DNA of 64,000 bases. It comes from Bacteroidota bacterium. GTDB lineage: Bacteria; Bacteroidota; Ignavibacteria; Kryptoniales; JAKASW01. How positions within the stretch are numbered: the stretch's first letter is position 1; each line of letters opens with the position of its first letter. The position numbers and the translations under genes are program-made. The notes beneath the pieces were generated by a model that made no database searches, had not been told where the DNA came from, and saw only the letters and a list, made by a program, of their open reading frames with translations. Location: assembly GCA_021811615.1 (NCBI GenBank), contig JAJZNW010000031.1, positions 1-64,000 of the forward strand, read 5' to 3'. Shown one piece after another: positions 21,505 through 31,505 of this stretch.

Positions 21505-22599
21505 TCAGTTGTCTTTTTCATTTTCCAAATTGGCGATGCTGACGTAGCCGCTGTCGCGTGCGTTCGTAGCGCCGGTTGTCACTACCGTGTCCTTATCTTC
21601 GAGACCGTCGAGCACTTCGAACATATTCCCGTCTGTCAAACCTGTCTGCACAACTCGCTGGAATGACCGGCCATTCCTCACGATGAAGACCCGGCTCGTG
21701 ACACCGTCGCTCTGTATCGCGGTCGCGGGGACGACGATGGGCGTGTCGCGCGACGAGACGGGCACGTTGACCCTGCAGAACATCCCGGGCCTGAACCAGT
21801 TGTCGGGCGTGTTGTCGAAGAGCGCCTTGATCTGGAACGTACGCGATCGAACGTCTGCCGATTTGGAAAGCTGGACGATCTCTCCGGTTATCTTCACGTC
21901 GGGCCTCACCTCGGAGTATACTTGCACCTTTTGGCCTGTGGACAGGCTGCCGAGATCGGTCTCATTCACATCGAAGTCGACTTTCATTTTTCCGATCCTG
22001 GCGACAGTCATGAGTACTCCTCCCGGCGAAGTAAGATCCCCGACGCTGACGTTGACTGCGGTTACCACACCCGGAATCGGGGTGGTGAGCTCAACTGCGC
22101 TTTTGGCGGCGTCGAAATTCGCCCTGGCGACTTCGTATGCTGTCTGGGCGCCATCGAGCGATTGCCGGGAAATTGCTCCCTCGCCAAACAGGGCTTTCAT
22201 GCGCTCATAAGTCTTCTCAGCGTTTTTGAAGGCCGCCTGTGCCTGATAGTATTGAGACGTCGCACCGCTCCTGTCTAGCACAACGAGCACCTGGCCTGCC
22301 TTCACCGTCTGTCCGACCTGTGCATTGATGGAAGTTACGCGTTCCGGTATTTTCGCGACTATGTTAGCCTGCTCTTGTCCCTCGAGCGTACCCGAGAATT
22401 GTCTGGTGACCGAAAGCTTCTGTCTGTGTGCGATTGCTATCTCGACGGGGACGCGGGAGAATGTCAAATTCCCCGCTTTCTTTTCGGCGTTAGGAGTTCT
22501 TCCGCAGCCGCTGAAGAAAGTGGCGGCCAGGGTGGTCGAGATGATTATTTGCATCGGAAGTAATTTGTTCCTCAATTTCAGCCTCATCTTAGTCTCCAT
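21505..22599 (-). CDS. RND efflux periplasmic adaptor subunit
   Basis: Lipobox-like FFSGCG; VGQTVKAGQVLVVLDRS...GVVTAVNVSVGDLTSPGGVLMTVA. Confidence 0.93.
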   Translation of the reverse strand: METKMRLKLRNKLLPMQIIISTTLAATFFSGCGRTPNAEKKAGNLTFSRVPVEIAIAHRQKLSVTRQFSGTLEGQEQANIVAKIPERVTSINAQVGQTVKAGQVLVVLDRSGATSQYYQAQAAFKNAEKTYERMKALFGEGAISRQSLDGAQTAYEVARANFDAAKSAVELTTPIPGVVTAVNVSVGDLTSPGGVLMTVARIGKMKVDFDVNETDLGSLSTGQKVQVYSEVRPDVKITGEIVQLSKSADVRSRTFQIKALFDNTPDNWFRPGMFCRVNVPVSSRDTPIVVPATAIQSDGVTSRVFIVRNGRSFQRVVQTGLTDGNMFEVLDGLEDKDTVVTTGATNARDSGYVSIANLENEKDN

Positions 22600-22661
22600 C
22601 TCTTATATCGCGGAGCCGGCGGTTCAAAATCTTGGACAACCGGCCGCGGGAATTCCTTTGG

Positions 22662-24017
22662 TTACTTCTCTCTTCCTATGGCGTACTCCCAGTCGGCTTT
22701 GGCGACCAGGTAATCGTAGATGGCCTGGGCGTAGTTCGTCTGTGCGAGAGTCATCGCCACCTGTGCGTCGAGCAATTCGAGCTGGGTGCCTACGCCGCTT
22801 TTGAATCTCGTCTCAGAAATTGCCACCGCTCTCTTCGCCTGCTCTATGTTTTTCTCCTGTCCCTGGACGCGCTGTTCGGCTTCGTTCATCTTAAGCCGCG
22901 CCGATTGGATCTGTATTGTTAATCCCTCTTCCGCCTTCAGCCGCGTCAGTTTCGTTTTCCTGAGATCTATCCTTGCCTCCTCCACCCGGGCAGGAGTGCG
23001 CAGTCCGTCGAACAGATTCCAGGAAAGGGTCACGCCGACGTTCAGTATCTTCGCCCAGTAGTAGTTGCTGAATTGAAACGTGTTGTCCTGTGTCTGCCAC
23101 TGGTACGCTCCGAACGCATAGACGGAAGGGAAGTAGCCGGATTGCTCTATGTTGATGTTTTTTTCGAGCATCGATTCCTGGAAGGCAAGCTGCTGCAGAC
23201 CGGGGTTTGTCTCGATCGCGTTGACGGAACCGGCGTCCAGAACCGACTGAGGCACCTCTGTGAATGTGAAATCTCCTTCGAGGTCGATTTCTCTGTCGAG
23301 CGGAATCGCGAGAAGCGACTTGAGTCCGTTCTTGGCGAGGGCCAGGCTATTTTCGACCGAGATGAGGACGGGCTCTGTGTTTGCAACCTGTACCTCGGCG
23401 CGTAGCAAATCGAACTCCGCTGCGTTGCCGTGTTTATAAAGCGACTGCACGTTAGTTAGGTTTGCCTTCACGACTTCGAGCCCCTGTCGGTTTGCCTCTA
23501 CGAGCTTTTTCATGAGAAGAACGCCGTAGAACGCCTTCTTCACTTGAAGAATTACACCCGATTTCGTCGCAGCCAGTCCCGCTTCGGAAAAATCTCTATA
23601 GGTGTTTGCGATTTCGAGCGCGACTCCCACCTGCCTGCTATACAAAGCCTGAGTGAGCTGGCCGCCCCACTGGTATGAATTGTTCGAACCGATCGGAAAC
23701 GTCTGTACGTTCGGAGTCGGGTTGAACGCAGAATTTGCCGGGAGGAACAGTACGGGAAGTTGAATGTTCCTCATATACTGACCAGAGAATGAGAGTTGCG
23801 GGAAGGCTCCCGACCTTGCTTCGGCGATCTGAGCATCCGCCCTCAATCGATCCTGACCGGATATGAGGACGTCTCTGTTTTGAGCCAGCGCTATCGATAT
23901 CGCTTTGTCGAGCGATAGATGCAAAGTGTCTTGCGCCGAGGCTCTGCCGGAAAAGAAGATGACAGCCGCAAGTGCGGCGACAATTCTCCTACCGTTACAT
24001 AATATCATAGTTCGCAT
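22662..24017 (-). CDS. TolC-family outer membrane efflux protein
   Basis: Signal peptide; LSLDKAISIALAQNRDV...AEARSGAFPQLSFSGQY...SWNLFDGLRTPARVEEARIDLRKTK. Confidence 0.93.
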   Translation of the reverse strand: MRTMILCNGRRIVAALAAVIFFSGRASAQDTLHLSLDKAISIALAQNRDVLISGQDRLRADAQIAEARSGAFPQLSFSGQYMRNIQLPVLFLPANSAFNPTPNVQTFPIGSNNSYQWGGQLTQALYSRQVGVALEIANTYRDFSEAGLAATKSGVILQVKKAFYGVLLMKKLVEANRQGLEVVKANLTNVQSLYKHGNAAEFDLLRAEVQVANTEPVLISVENSLALAKNGLKSLLAIPLDREIDLEGDFTFTEVPQSVLDAGSVNAIETNPGLQQLAFQESMLEKNINIEQSGYFPSVYAFGAYQWQTQDNTFQFSNYYWAKILNVGVTLSWNLFDGLRTPARVEEARIDLRKTKLTRLKAEEGLTIQIQSARLKMNEAEQRVQGQEKNIEQAKRAVAISETRFKSGVGTQLELLDAQVAMTLAQTNYAQAIYDYLVAKADWEYAIGREK

Positions 24018-24277
24018 GCCCTGGAATTTTGATATGATTATATAACGTATTGTGAAAACCGGGACTTAAGCCACCTGACAATGACTGATTAGCCGCCCTG
24101 AAAACGAAAACAACAGTCTTTTATACGGAAGCACGATTTCCGTGTTACGACTATCGATATATAAGCTAAACGGGGGAGAAGTGAGATTCAAGGAGGGCGT
24201 GGTGTAATTAGTTTGCACTTCCGCCGCCGGCGGAATATCTTCGAATATCAACATTCACAGCGGAGGAGAGGACAGAT

Positions 24278-24994
24278 ATGAAAACGCTCGGACTTATCGG
24301 CGGGACAGGCTGGGTTTCGACGGTGGAATATTACAGGATTATCAACAGAGAAGTAAACGCGCGTCTCGGTGGACTCAATTCCGCGAAGATGATTCTGTAC
24401 TCCGTCAACCAGCATGAACTAAGGCCGGCGACCGACGAACCGGGGTTGAGCGAATTCGCCTCTTACATAAAGGGCATTGCGAAACGCCTTGAAAACGCGG
24501 AGGCCGATTGTCTGGTTTTCTGTGCGAACACCGTACACCTTGTAGCCGGCATTGTCCAGAAGAACATCGGCATTCCCATAATCCATATAGCCGATGCTAC
24601 AGGGAAGGCGATTCTCGATCAGAACATGAAAACCGTCGGACTCCTCGGCACCAAGATTACCATGGAACAGGCATTCTATAAGGACAGGTTGAAGAAGTCC
24701 GGGATCACTACACTCGTTCCGGATCAGTCTCAGCGTGAATACATAAACAGGACCATCATGACCGAGCTCGAGCTTGCTGTGCTCAAGGACGAAACACGAA
24801 AGAAGTACCTGGAGATAATCGACAGCCTTGTTGCTCGCGGCGCGGAAGGGATTATACTCGGCTGCACGGAGATCCCGCTGCTCATCAAGCAATCGGATTG
24901 TAAATTCCCCGTATTCGATACGACGACGCTGCATGCCATGGCGGCTGTGGAGTTCGCCCTGTCCGATGAGAATCCGGCAAACGGATCGCGTTGA
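24278..24994 (+). CDS. Aspartate/glutamate racemase family protein
   Basis: MKTLGLIGGTGWVSTVEYYRIINREVNARLGG...CANTVHLVA...GIILGCTEIPLLIKQ. Confidence 0.92.
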   Translation: MKTLGLIGGTGWVSTVEYYRIINREVNARLGGLNSAKMILYSVNQHELRPATDEPGLSEFASYIKGIAKRLENAEADCLVFCANTVHLVAGIVQKNIGIPIIHIADATGKAILDQNMKTVGLLGTKITMEQAFYKDRLKKSGITTLVPDQSQREYINRTIMTELELAVLKDETRKKYLEIIDSLVARGAEGIILGCTEIPLLIKQSDCKFPVFDTTTLHAMAAVEFALSDENPANGSR

Positions 24995-25284
24995 GGCCGC
25001 GGATTTCCGGGGCGATTTCCTCTTCTAAAAAGTGTCTTGCCAAAAGCTATTTTCGAATCGCAGCAACTCCGAGAACACTGGCAATCCTGTCGTCTTATCG
25101 ATGAGACGGTCAAATCAGCCTACCCCTTCATCTGTTTGCACTTGCGGGATATGGCCGATAAATTTCGGGACTTAAGCTTCAGAAGATTCTACCGGAGGCC
25201 TTTTTTTGATGTTGCCGTTCGTTCACCTCGAAGCACGATTCGTCGGAACATCCACTGAAGTAATTAAAAATGTTGGAGGAATAG

Positions 25285-27138
25285 ATGGATCACCCAGTTC
25301 GTTACAACTTCAAGGCGGCTACTGCCGCGCTGCTTATTTCGATATTACTCGGTGCCGGGTCGCTGTCGGCCCAGACCCAGGCCGAAAGTCATCACGGATG
25401 GAAGCATCTCAAGTATGCGATTTTTTTCACCTCATACGATATGGAGAACCTTCTCGCCGATCCCGCCCAGTTCAAAAAGACTATGGAGTACTTTGGTCCG
25501 GTCATGCCGGACAGAGTCTACATTGACGGAGTGGGCCGCGGGGGTAAAGTAGACGTTCCGCTTCTCAAGGAGATAGCCGCGAGGTTCCGCGCGATGGGAA
25601 TAGAAGCGGACGGTGCCATGGTCGCGACTTCACTCCGCGGCGGACCTTCAGCGTACAACAATCCGGAGGACCTTGCATCCCTCAAAGAAAGGATGCAGGG
25701 GCTGGCGCAGGTTTTCAACAGGATCATACTCGACGACTGGCTTTTTACAAATGCGACAGACCCGAAGAGCGTTGCCGACAGAGGCAACATGACCTGGGCG
25801 GAGTACCGGACAAAATTGATCCTGGAACAATCGAAGAAATATATCATCGACGCCGCGAAGGAGGTCAATCCGAAAGTCCAGGTCGTTATAAAATTCCCCA
25901 ACTGGTACGAAGGATTTGCCGAGAACGGCTACGATGTGAAGGATGAGGTCAAGCAATTCGACAAGATGGCGATAGGAATTGAGACCCGTGTGCCCGAGAC
26001 GCAGCACCAGCACATCCCGATATACACCGGTTACTTTCTTCAGAAATGGGAATCGAGCGCCGATCCCGCGAAGTGGGTCGGATCGTGGCTCGACAACTAC
26101 GGGATGGAAGGGCAGTCGAACGACTACAACGCGCAGGTGTGGCAGGCAGTCCTCGCACGAACGCCCGAGATCATACTCTGGTGCGCAGGCCAGCTCTGGC
26201 CGACAAATCCATCAAGCAACGTCTACCCCGATTTCGTGGCAAAACTTCCGGAGTTCAACCGTGTTGCAGGACTGTTGAACGGCAAAGCCCGCGGCGTGCC
26301 GATGTACATGCCGTTCGGATCTACCGGGGAGTACAACATAGCCGGCTATTTCGGCATGGCCGGGATACCGCTCGATCCGGTGACGACGTTTCCGAAAGAG
26401 AGCCCGATTTCCATATTCTGTTTGAACTCCGCGAAAGACCCCAACCTGGCTTCCGAACTCCTTGGACAACTTACCGACGGCAAAAACATATTCATCACTT
26501 ACGGACTTTGGAAGAAGCTTGCCGAAGAGGGAACGGAGTTCAAGAATGTCCTCAGTCTCCTTCCATACAGCGGCCAGGTGAGCGGCTCGACGTTCGGGTT
26601 GCTCCAGGGATACCGCGAAACAACTGTCAAGGCGGACAGGAAATTCACTTTCCCCGGCATCGAGGTGACCACCTGGCCGGAGACACGCGACGTCACGCTG
26701 TCACGGGAGGATTTCGATTTCCCCGTGCTCATGCGGGTGCACTACCTCAACGGTACGATTTTCATACTCAACATGCCGAGCAATTTCTACGATCTTCTCC
26801 GGCTCCCGGTGCCAGTTCTGGACGCCATCCGTCAGCCTTTCGAGAAGGAGCTCGGCGTGCAGCTCGATGGGTCCGGACATATAGCTATGTACCTTTTCGG
26901 CGAAAAGCAGTATGTCCTGTACAACATGAGCAACAGGATAGAGCCGGTCTCCCTGAGATTCGACACGACGATTCAGACTCAAGGATGGAAAGAACTTGTC
27001 CGCAACGAGCAGGTGAAGGCGACTGTCGATTCTTCCTTCGCGCATTTCCCCGGCTACCCTCATTTTCACGGGCCGGTTTTCAGCAACGTCTCGTTGACAC
27101 TGCAGCCTTACGAGATCACAGTAGTTCAAGCGCCGTAA
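25285..27138 (+). CDS. Secreted protein of unknown function, possible glycosidase-like barrel
   Basis: 617 aa with signal peptide (ISILLGAGSLSAQ); RVYIDGVGRGG, IILDDWLFTNATD, VVIKFPNWYEGF. Confidence 0.6.
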   Translation: MDHPVRYNFKAATAALLISILLGAGSLSAQTQAESHHGWKHLKYAIFFTSYDMENLLADPAQFKKTMEYFGPVMPDRVYIDGVGRGGKVDVPLLKEIAARFRAMGIEADGAMVATSLRGGPSAYNNPEDLASLKERMQGLAQVFNRIILDDWLFTNATDPKSVADRGNMTWAEYRTKLILEQSKKYIIDAAKEVNPKVQVVIKFPNWYEGFAENGYDVKDEVKQFDKMAIGIETRVPETQHQHIPIYTGYFLQKWESSADPAKWVGSWLDNYGMEGQSNDYNAQVWQAVLARTPEIILWCAGQLWPTNPSSNVYPDFVAKLPEFNRVAGLLNGKARGVPMYMPFGSTGEYNIAGYFGMAGIPLDPVTTFPKESPISIFCLNSAKDPNLASELLGQLTDGKNIFITYGLWKKLAEEGTEFKNVLSLLPYSGQVSGSTFGLLQGYRETTVKADRKFTFPGIEVTTWPETRDVTLSREDFDFPVLMRVHYLNGTIFILNMPSNFYDLLRLPVPVLDAIRQPFEKELGVQLDGSGHIAMYLFGEKQYVLYNMSNRIEPVSLRFDTTIQTQGWKELVRNEQVKATVDSSFAHFPGYPHFHGPVFSNVSLTLQPYEITVVQAP

Positions 27139-27149
27139 CAGGGCTTGCC

Positions 27150-27190
27150 GGGTAGTCCGGAATTCTCTCCGGACTACCCGTTCGGTTTTT
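27150..27190 (+). terminator. Putative intrinsic terminator
   Basis: GGGTAGTCCGGA (27150-27161) / TCCGGACTACCC (27168-27179), a 12-bp perfect stem followed by a T-rich stretch. Confidence 0.65.
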
Positions 27191-27326
27191 CGGGCTCTCC
27201 CCAAACGCCGTCCGGCGCACATTACATTTCCGCAAAGCAGCAGTCGGGGCCATGACGGCAGCTTTTCTTGCAGGACGAAATCATTCTTCGTAGTATTTCA
27301 TAGATCACAGCACAGGAGGAGGAACA

Positions 27327-27914
27327 ATGAGCGATGCAGCTATACCCGTGAATCAACCCGCCGACATACCGGAAATAAAATGGCGAAACATTATTTGGGC
27401 GCTGATTGCGATCGGCATCATGGTAGTGGTAATTCTCATAAGAGATTTCCGTCTGCTGAATTTCGTACACGTGCTTGCAGGCCTTCTTTGGACGGGCACG
27501 GATTTGTTCATGGGGTTCGTGATCGGTCCAATAATGCGAAGGCTCGACTTGCAGGCACGCAGGGGCATGATCCTGCGCCTGATGCCGAAGATGATTTTCT
27601 ACATGCCGACGCTCGCGATCATCACTCCGACGGCGGGATTCTATCTCGCGTCCATGATGGGTTATCTCAATGTCGGCTATCCGCAGTACTGGTGGATGAT
27701 CGCGGTATATTTCATTCTTGCAGTGCTGACGATACAAGGTCTCGGCATCCTTCTCCCGACGAACCTCAGGGTGTATTTCGAGATGAGGAAGGAAAGACCG
27801 GACGGCGAGAAGATACAGAGGCTGATGAAGAGCTATTTCCGTACCGTGGCAATCCAGGGTGCCATGCAGATAGCAATCATATTTGTGATGTCGCACCTCG
27901 CTACCGGGATTTAA
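27327..27914 (+). CDS. Multi-pass membrane protein, unknown function
   Basis: 195 aa with about four to five hydrophobic segments; FVHVLAGLLWTGTDLFMGFVIGPIMRRLD. Confidence 0.7.
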   Translation: MSDAAIPVNQPADIPEIKWRNIIWALIAIGIMVVVILIRDFRLLNFVHVLAGLLWTGTDLFMGFVIGPIMRRLDLQARRGMILRLMPKMIFYMPTLAIITPTAGFYLASMMGYLNVGYPQYWWMIAVYFILAVLTIQGLGILLPTNLRVYFEMRKERPDGEKIQRLMKSYFRTVAIQGAMQIAIIFVMSHLATGI

Positions 27915-28181
27915 TTTACATGGCGGCAGTTTTTTCAGTGAACGAGGATCTCGCGGATGGGTTATCACGGATCGCCAGGGAGTTCGTTTAAAGACACGCG
28001 ACCGGACCGCGGGGAGGCGTCTACTTGCGCGCGCTCCCTGTTCGGACCCGGGAACGATTGCATTTGAACGAAGATGCGGATAATTTAGCCAAGTCAGGCG
28101 GCTGTGACGAAATCCGCGGTTCAAGGCGATCCGCCATCCCGGATTCTTCTCCAGCCGGGAAAACCGTCAGGAGGATTTGTC

Positions 28182-28343
28182 ATGGAAAAGATCAAAGTCG
28201 AAAATTCCAGCTTCGGAATTATCTGGGTAATCGGTTGGCTGTTTACAATCGGATTCCTCAAGCTGTTGTTTTGGCAGGGAGTATTGGCGATCATAATCTG
28301 GCCGTACTATCTTGGTTCTGCGCTCAGCGGGCTGTTGAAATAG
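28182..28343 (+). CDS. Small membrane protein (53 aa)
   Basis: MEKIKVENSSFGIIWVIGWLFTIGFLKLLFWQGVLAIIIWPYYLGSALSGLLK; SD-like AGGAGGA upstream. The track start at 28104 is probably too early. Confidence 0.65.
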   Translation: MEKIKVENSSFGIIWVIGWLFTIGFLKLLFWQGVLAIIIWPYYLGSALSGLLK

Positions 28344-28368
28344 CGAGCTAATCCATCCCGGTTCCACT

Positions 28369-28833
28369 GTGGCATCCCTCTCGGAACACACCGTAAAATC
28401 CGTGGCCGTTTTCGCAGCCGTGTGCGCACTCTCTCTGCCCACACCCTTACCGGCTCAGATGGACTCATGCGATATCTGTGTCAACATAATCCATCTTAGA
28501 AACGACCGTGGTGCGGTCGAAGTCGCCCTTTACAATTCCAGGGATACTTTTCTCGGCGATTCTTCTAAAGTCTTTCGTACCGCGGAGGGGCGATCGAAAG
28601 CGGGGATGTCTAAGGTCTTCTTCAGGCGTGTCCCATTCGGAACATACGCTATCGCGGTGTTTCACGATGAGAACCTGAACATGAAGATGGACAAGGGAAT
28701 GTTCGGAATACCGAAAGAAGGATACGGCTTTTCGAACGACGCCACGGGCTTTATGGGAGCACCGGATTTCGATCAGGCGAAATTTGTTTGCGACCGGGAT
28801 TCGATTCCGGTGACCATCAAAATGAGATACTAG
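28369..28833 (+). CDS. DUF2141 domain-containing secreted protein
   Basis: Signal peptide; NDRGAVEVALYNSRDTFL...VPFGTYAIAVFHDENLNMKMDKGMFGIPKEGYGFSNDA. Confidence 0.85.
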   Translation: MASLSEHTVKSVAVFAAVCALSLPTPLPAQMDSCDICVNIIHLRNDRGAVEVALYNSRDTFLGDSSKVFRTAEGRSKAGMSKVFFRRVPFGTYAIAVFHDENLNMKMDKGMFGIPKEGYGFSNDATGFMGAPDFDQAKFVCDRDSIPVTIKMRY

Positions 28834-28885
28834 GCTTGTTGACGGGCGATCCCGCGGGAGATACCCACACGTTTTGGGAAGGGCC

Positions 28886-30367
28886 TTAAGCCTGCAGTCG
28901 GTCTCCGATTCTTACCGTTTCCCTGACGAACTCGTCGAAATCCTCCTTCCTGCTCCTGTGGTTCGTGTTGGCGACACGTATCGCGTATTTACCTCCGAGT
29001 ATTGTCGAAGAGGGTGAAGCGATTCCGGCCTCTTGAAGAGACATCACGATCTCTTTGTTCAGGCTGTTGAGGCGTTCGTCTGAGAAATCCTTCCTTCTAT
29101 ATCTGAAGCAAACCACGTTCATGCTTACAGGCGTCAGTAGTTCGAGACGCTCTTCCCGTTCAATGAGTTTTCCCAGATAGAAAGCCTGGGCAATGTTCTG
29201 ACGTATGGCAGCGGCATATTTCTGAATGCCGTGCTCTTTCAGGGACATCCACACCTTGAGTGCCTTGAATCCCCGCGACAGCTCGAGTCCGTAATTTCCC
29301 ATAGGGTCGGGACCGGCGGCGAGTCCTCTTTCATGGTTCATCAGGTAGTTCGGCTCGCTCGAAAAAGCGTCTCTATGTGCAGTCGCATCTCTAATCAGCA
29401 CACATCCGACCTCGAACGGCATGTACATCCACTTGTGGAGGTCGAAAGCCACGCTGTCGGCTTCTTCAATCGCGCTCAGTCTGTTCGCGTATTCCGGGAC
29501 CATCTTAGCCAGGGCTCCGAACGCCCCGTCGATGTGAAACCACAATCCGTGTTTCCTGGCAACAGAGAGAAGCTCTTCGAGCGGATCTATCGCGCCTGTG
29601 TTCACGGTTCCGGCGTTTCCTATCACGCAGAATGGTGAATTGCCGGATGCGAGATCCGATTCGATGGCCCGTTTCAGCTCATCTGTATTTATCCGGTAGT
29701 TTTCGTCGACTGAAATCTTTCTCAATGAATTCGATCCGATGCCCATGACCTCCACGGCCTTTTCGACGCAGCTATGAGTCTCGGTTGAACAATAGAGAGT
29801 GAGGTTGCCCTTCACCGCCCGAACGCCATCTTTTCGGATGTTCTTTCCGGTTTGATGATTTCTCGCCACCATGAGCGCGGTGATGTTTGCCATGGAACCG
29901 CCGCTGACTAGAATGCCGGAAGATGATTGCGGATAATTCATCATCTCTTTGCACCAGTTCAGGACTTGCTGCTCGACGTACATCGCTGCGTGTTCGCCCA
30001 GCGCCGTGTTCGGGTTCATCGCAGCCGCCAGCATCTCTGCGAGCATCCCGAACGGTGTTCCCGTTCCCTGCACCCAAGCCCAGAAACGCGGATGGATGTT
30101 CCCGCTCGGATAGGGAAGGATGTGTCGCCTGAATTCGCCATAGATCTTCTCGATCTCCTGCGGCGATTGCGGAATGTTCGTTTTCAGGAATTCTTTTGTC
30201 TCGTCGGGAATTTTTCGCCAGGAGGGTTCGTGTCGGACCTTTTGCAGACGGTCCATCATGTCGTCGACCATTCTATGACCGAGCCTGCGCATCGCTTCCC
30301 AGTCGATCGGGTCGAGAGAGACCTCATCGGAAAGGAGTTTGTGATAATCCTTCATTTCTTTCTTCAT
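28886..30367 (-). CDS. PLP-dependent amino-acid decarboxylase (aromatic-L-amino-acid decarboxylase family)
   Basis: 493 aa; HPRFWAWVQGTGTPFGMLAEMLAAAMNPN...GILVSGGSMANITALMVAR...WFHIDGAFGALA...DSVAFDLHKWMYMPFEVGCVLIRD. Confidence 0.93.
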   Translation of the reverse strand: MKKEMKDYHKLLSDEVSLDPIDWEAMRRLGHRMVDDMMDRLQKVRHEPSWRKIPDETKEFLKTNIPQSPQEIEKIYGEFRRHILPYPSGNIHPRFWAWVQGTGTPFGMLAEMLAAAMNPNTALGEHAAMYVEQQVLNWCKEMMNYPQSSSGILVSGGSMANITALMVARNHQTGKNIRKDGVRAVKGNLTLYCSTETHSCVEKAVEVMGIGSNSLRKISVDENYRINTDELKRAIESDLASGNSPFCVIGNAGTVNTGAIDPLEELLSVARKHGLWFHIDGAFGALAKMVPEYANRLSAIEEADSVAFDLHKWMYMPFEVGCVLIRDATAHRDAFSSEPNYLMNHERGLAAGPDPMGNYGLELSRGFKALKVWMSLKEHGIQKYAAAIRQNIAQAFYLGKLIEREERLELLTPVSMNVVCFRYRRKDFSDERLNSLNKEIVMSLQEAGIASPSSTILGGKYAIRVANTNHRSRKEDFDEFVRETVRIGDRLQA

Positions 30368-30399
30368 CTGGTTTTAGCCGATTGCTGCGGGGAGACGGT

Positions 30400-30654
30400 T
30401 CACTTGTGTCTTATTTTCATTCCCAGTATTGCTACCGTGAGAATGAAGGTAATTCCATTCGCAAGGATGATAGGCAGCGATCTGAGCCGGACACCGAAGA
30501 CAAGCCACAGGAAAACTCCCGAGCACATCATCAGGTACATTCTAAGGCTTATGTCTTTAGCCGAGCGCGTCTTCCATACCTTCAGGAATTGGGGAATGTA
30601 TGCGGCCGTGGTCAGTACCGCGGCCAGGTAACCTATCGTTTCAGTCAGTGTCAT
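30400..30654 (-). CDS. SemiSWEET-type PQ-loop transporter
   Basis: 84 aa, IGYLAAVLTTAAYIPQFLKVWKTRSAKDISLRMYLMMCSGVFLWLVFGV. Confidence 0.9.
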   Translation of the reverse strand: MTLTETIGYLAAVLTTAAYIPQFLKVWKTRSAKDISLRMYLMMCSGVFLWLVFGVRLRSLPIILANGITFILTVAILGMKIRHK

Positions 30655-30665
30655 GGGTGTCTGAT

Positions 30666-31289
30666 CTATTTTACCTTCCTTATTTGCGACATCTTTGCTG
30701 CCACCATCTTTGCGTTGTAATTTTCCAGCTTCTCGAGCTCCGCTATGATATTCCTGTAATCTTCATCATCCCTGTTCTGGCTCATCTTCCAGGAGGCCTC
30801 GACCTTCTCGATATCTATTTCGAATCCGACAATTCCCCCTATCTGTTTCTCGATTTCGCTTTGCAGGACACCCTGTGTCAGCGGATGTGAAGAGACCCGC
30901 TCATGGAGACGTGTCATCTTCTCGAGAGAGTTACGCAAACGCTCCCCTTCGACGACCCTCAGGCGGCCGTAGACATGAACGCTCATGTAGTTCCAGGTGG
31001 GAACGTTCGGATGATTGTACCATGAAGATGAAATATAATGCTGGACCGGTGAAAGGAAAATCGCCAGGACTTCCGGCTGTGATTCGAAAAGTTTCCATTG
31101 TGCGTTTGCTTTTGCGACGTGGCCGGACAAAACCGTTTCACCGTGCGCGTTCTCTTCCAATTCCAGCGGACAATGGGTCGCGACCGGGTACTCGTTTCCC
31201 CGGCTGACGAGCGACGCGAGCGGGTTCTCCTTTATGAACCGCGCTGTCTCCGGCCAGTCCTTTGTCTCGAAAAATCTCGGAACGTACAT
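30666..31289 (-). CDS. PaiB-like FMN-binding negative transcriptional regulator
   Basis: From internal ATG: MYVPRFFETKDWPETARFIKENPLASLVSRGNEYPVATHCPLELEEN...WYNHPNVPTWNYMSVHVYGRLRVVE. Confidence 0.88.
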   Translation of the reverse strand: MYVPRFFETKDWPETARFIKENPLASLVSRGNEYPVATHCPLELEENAHGETVLSGHVAKANAQWKLFESQPEVLAIFLSPVQHYISSSWYNHPNVPTWNYMSVHVYGRLRVVEGERLRNSLEKMTRLHERVSSHPLTQGVLQSEIEKQIGGIVGFEIDIEKVEASWKMSQNRDDEDYRNIIAELEKLENYNAKMVAAKMSQIRKVK

Positions 31290-31505
31290 TTCCAACGTAT
31301 CCTTTCCTGTATTCGCTAAACGGCGGTCTCTTCCATGACTAAAAATAGTCACGAATCTCCCTCCCATTCAAATGCCAGCGCCCGGACAACGGCATGGATT
31401 CAAATTGCTTCGGTGACAAGGTGAGGGATGCGATGCTTGTCGTTTGCAGCGAAGGGGCTTCCTCAAATCCCTTGGATAGATTTTTGTCATTTCGTAAGTT
31501 TTGAC

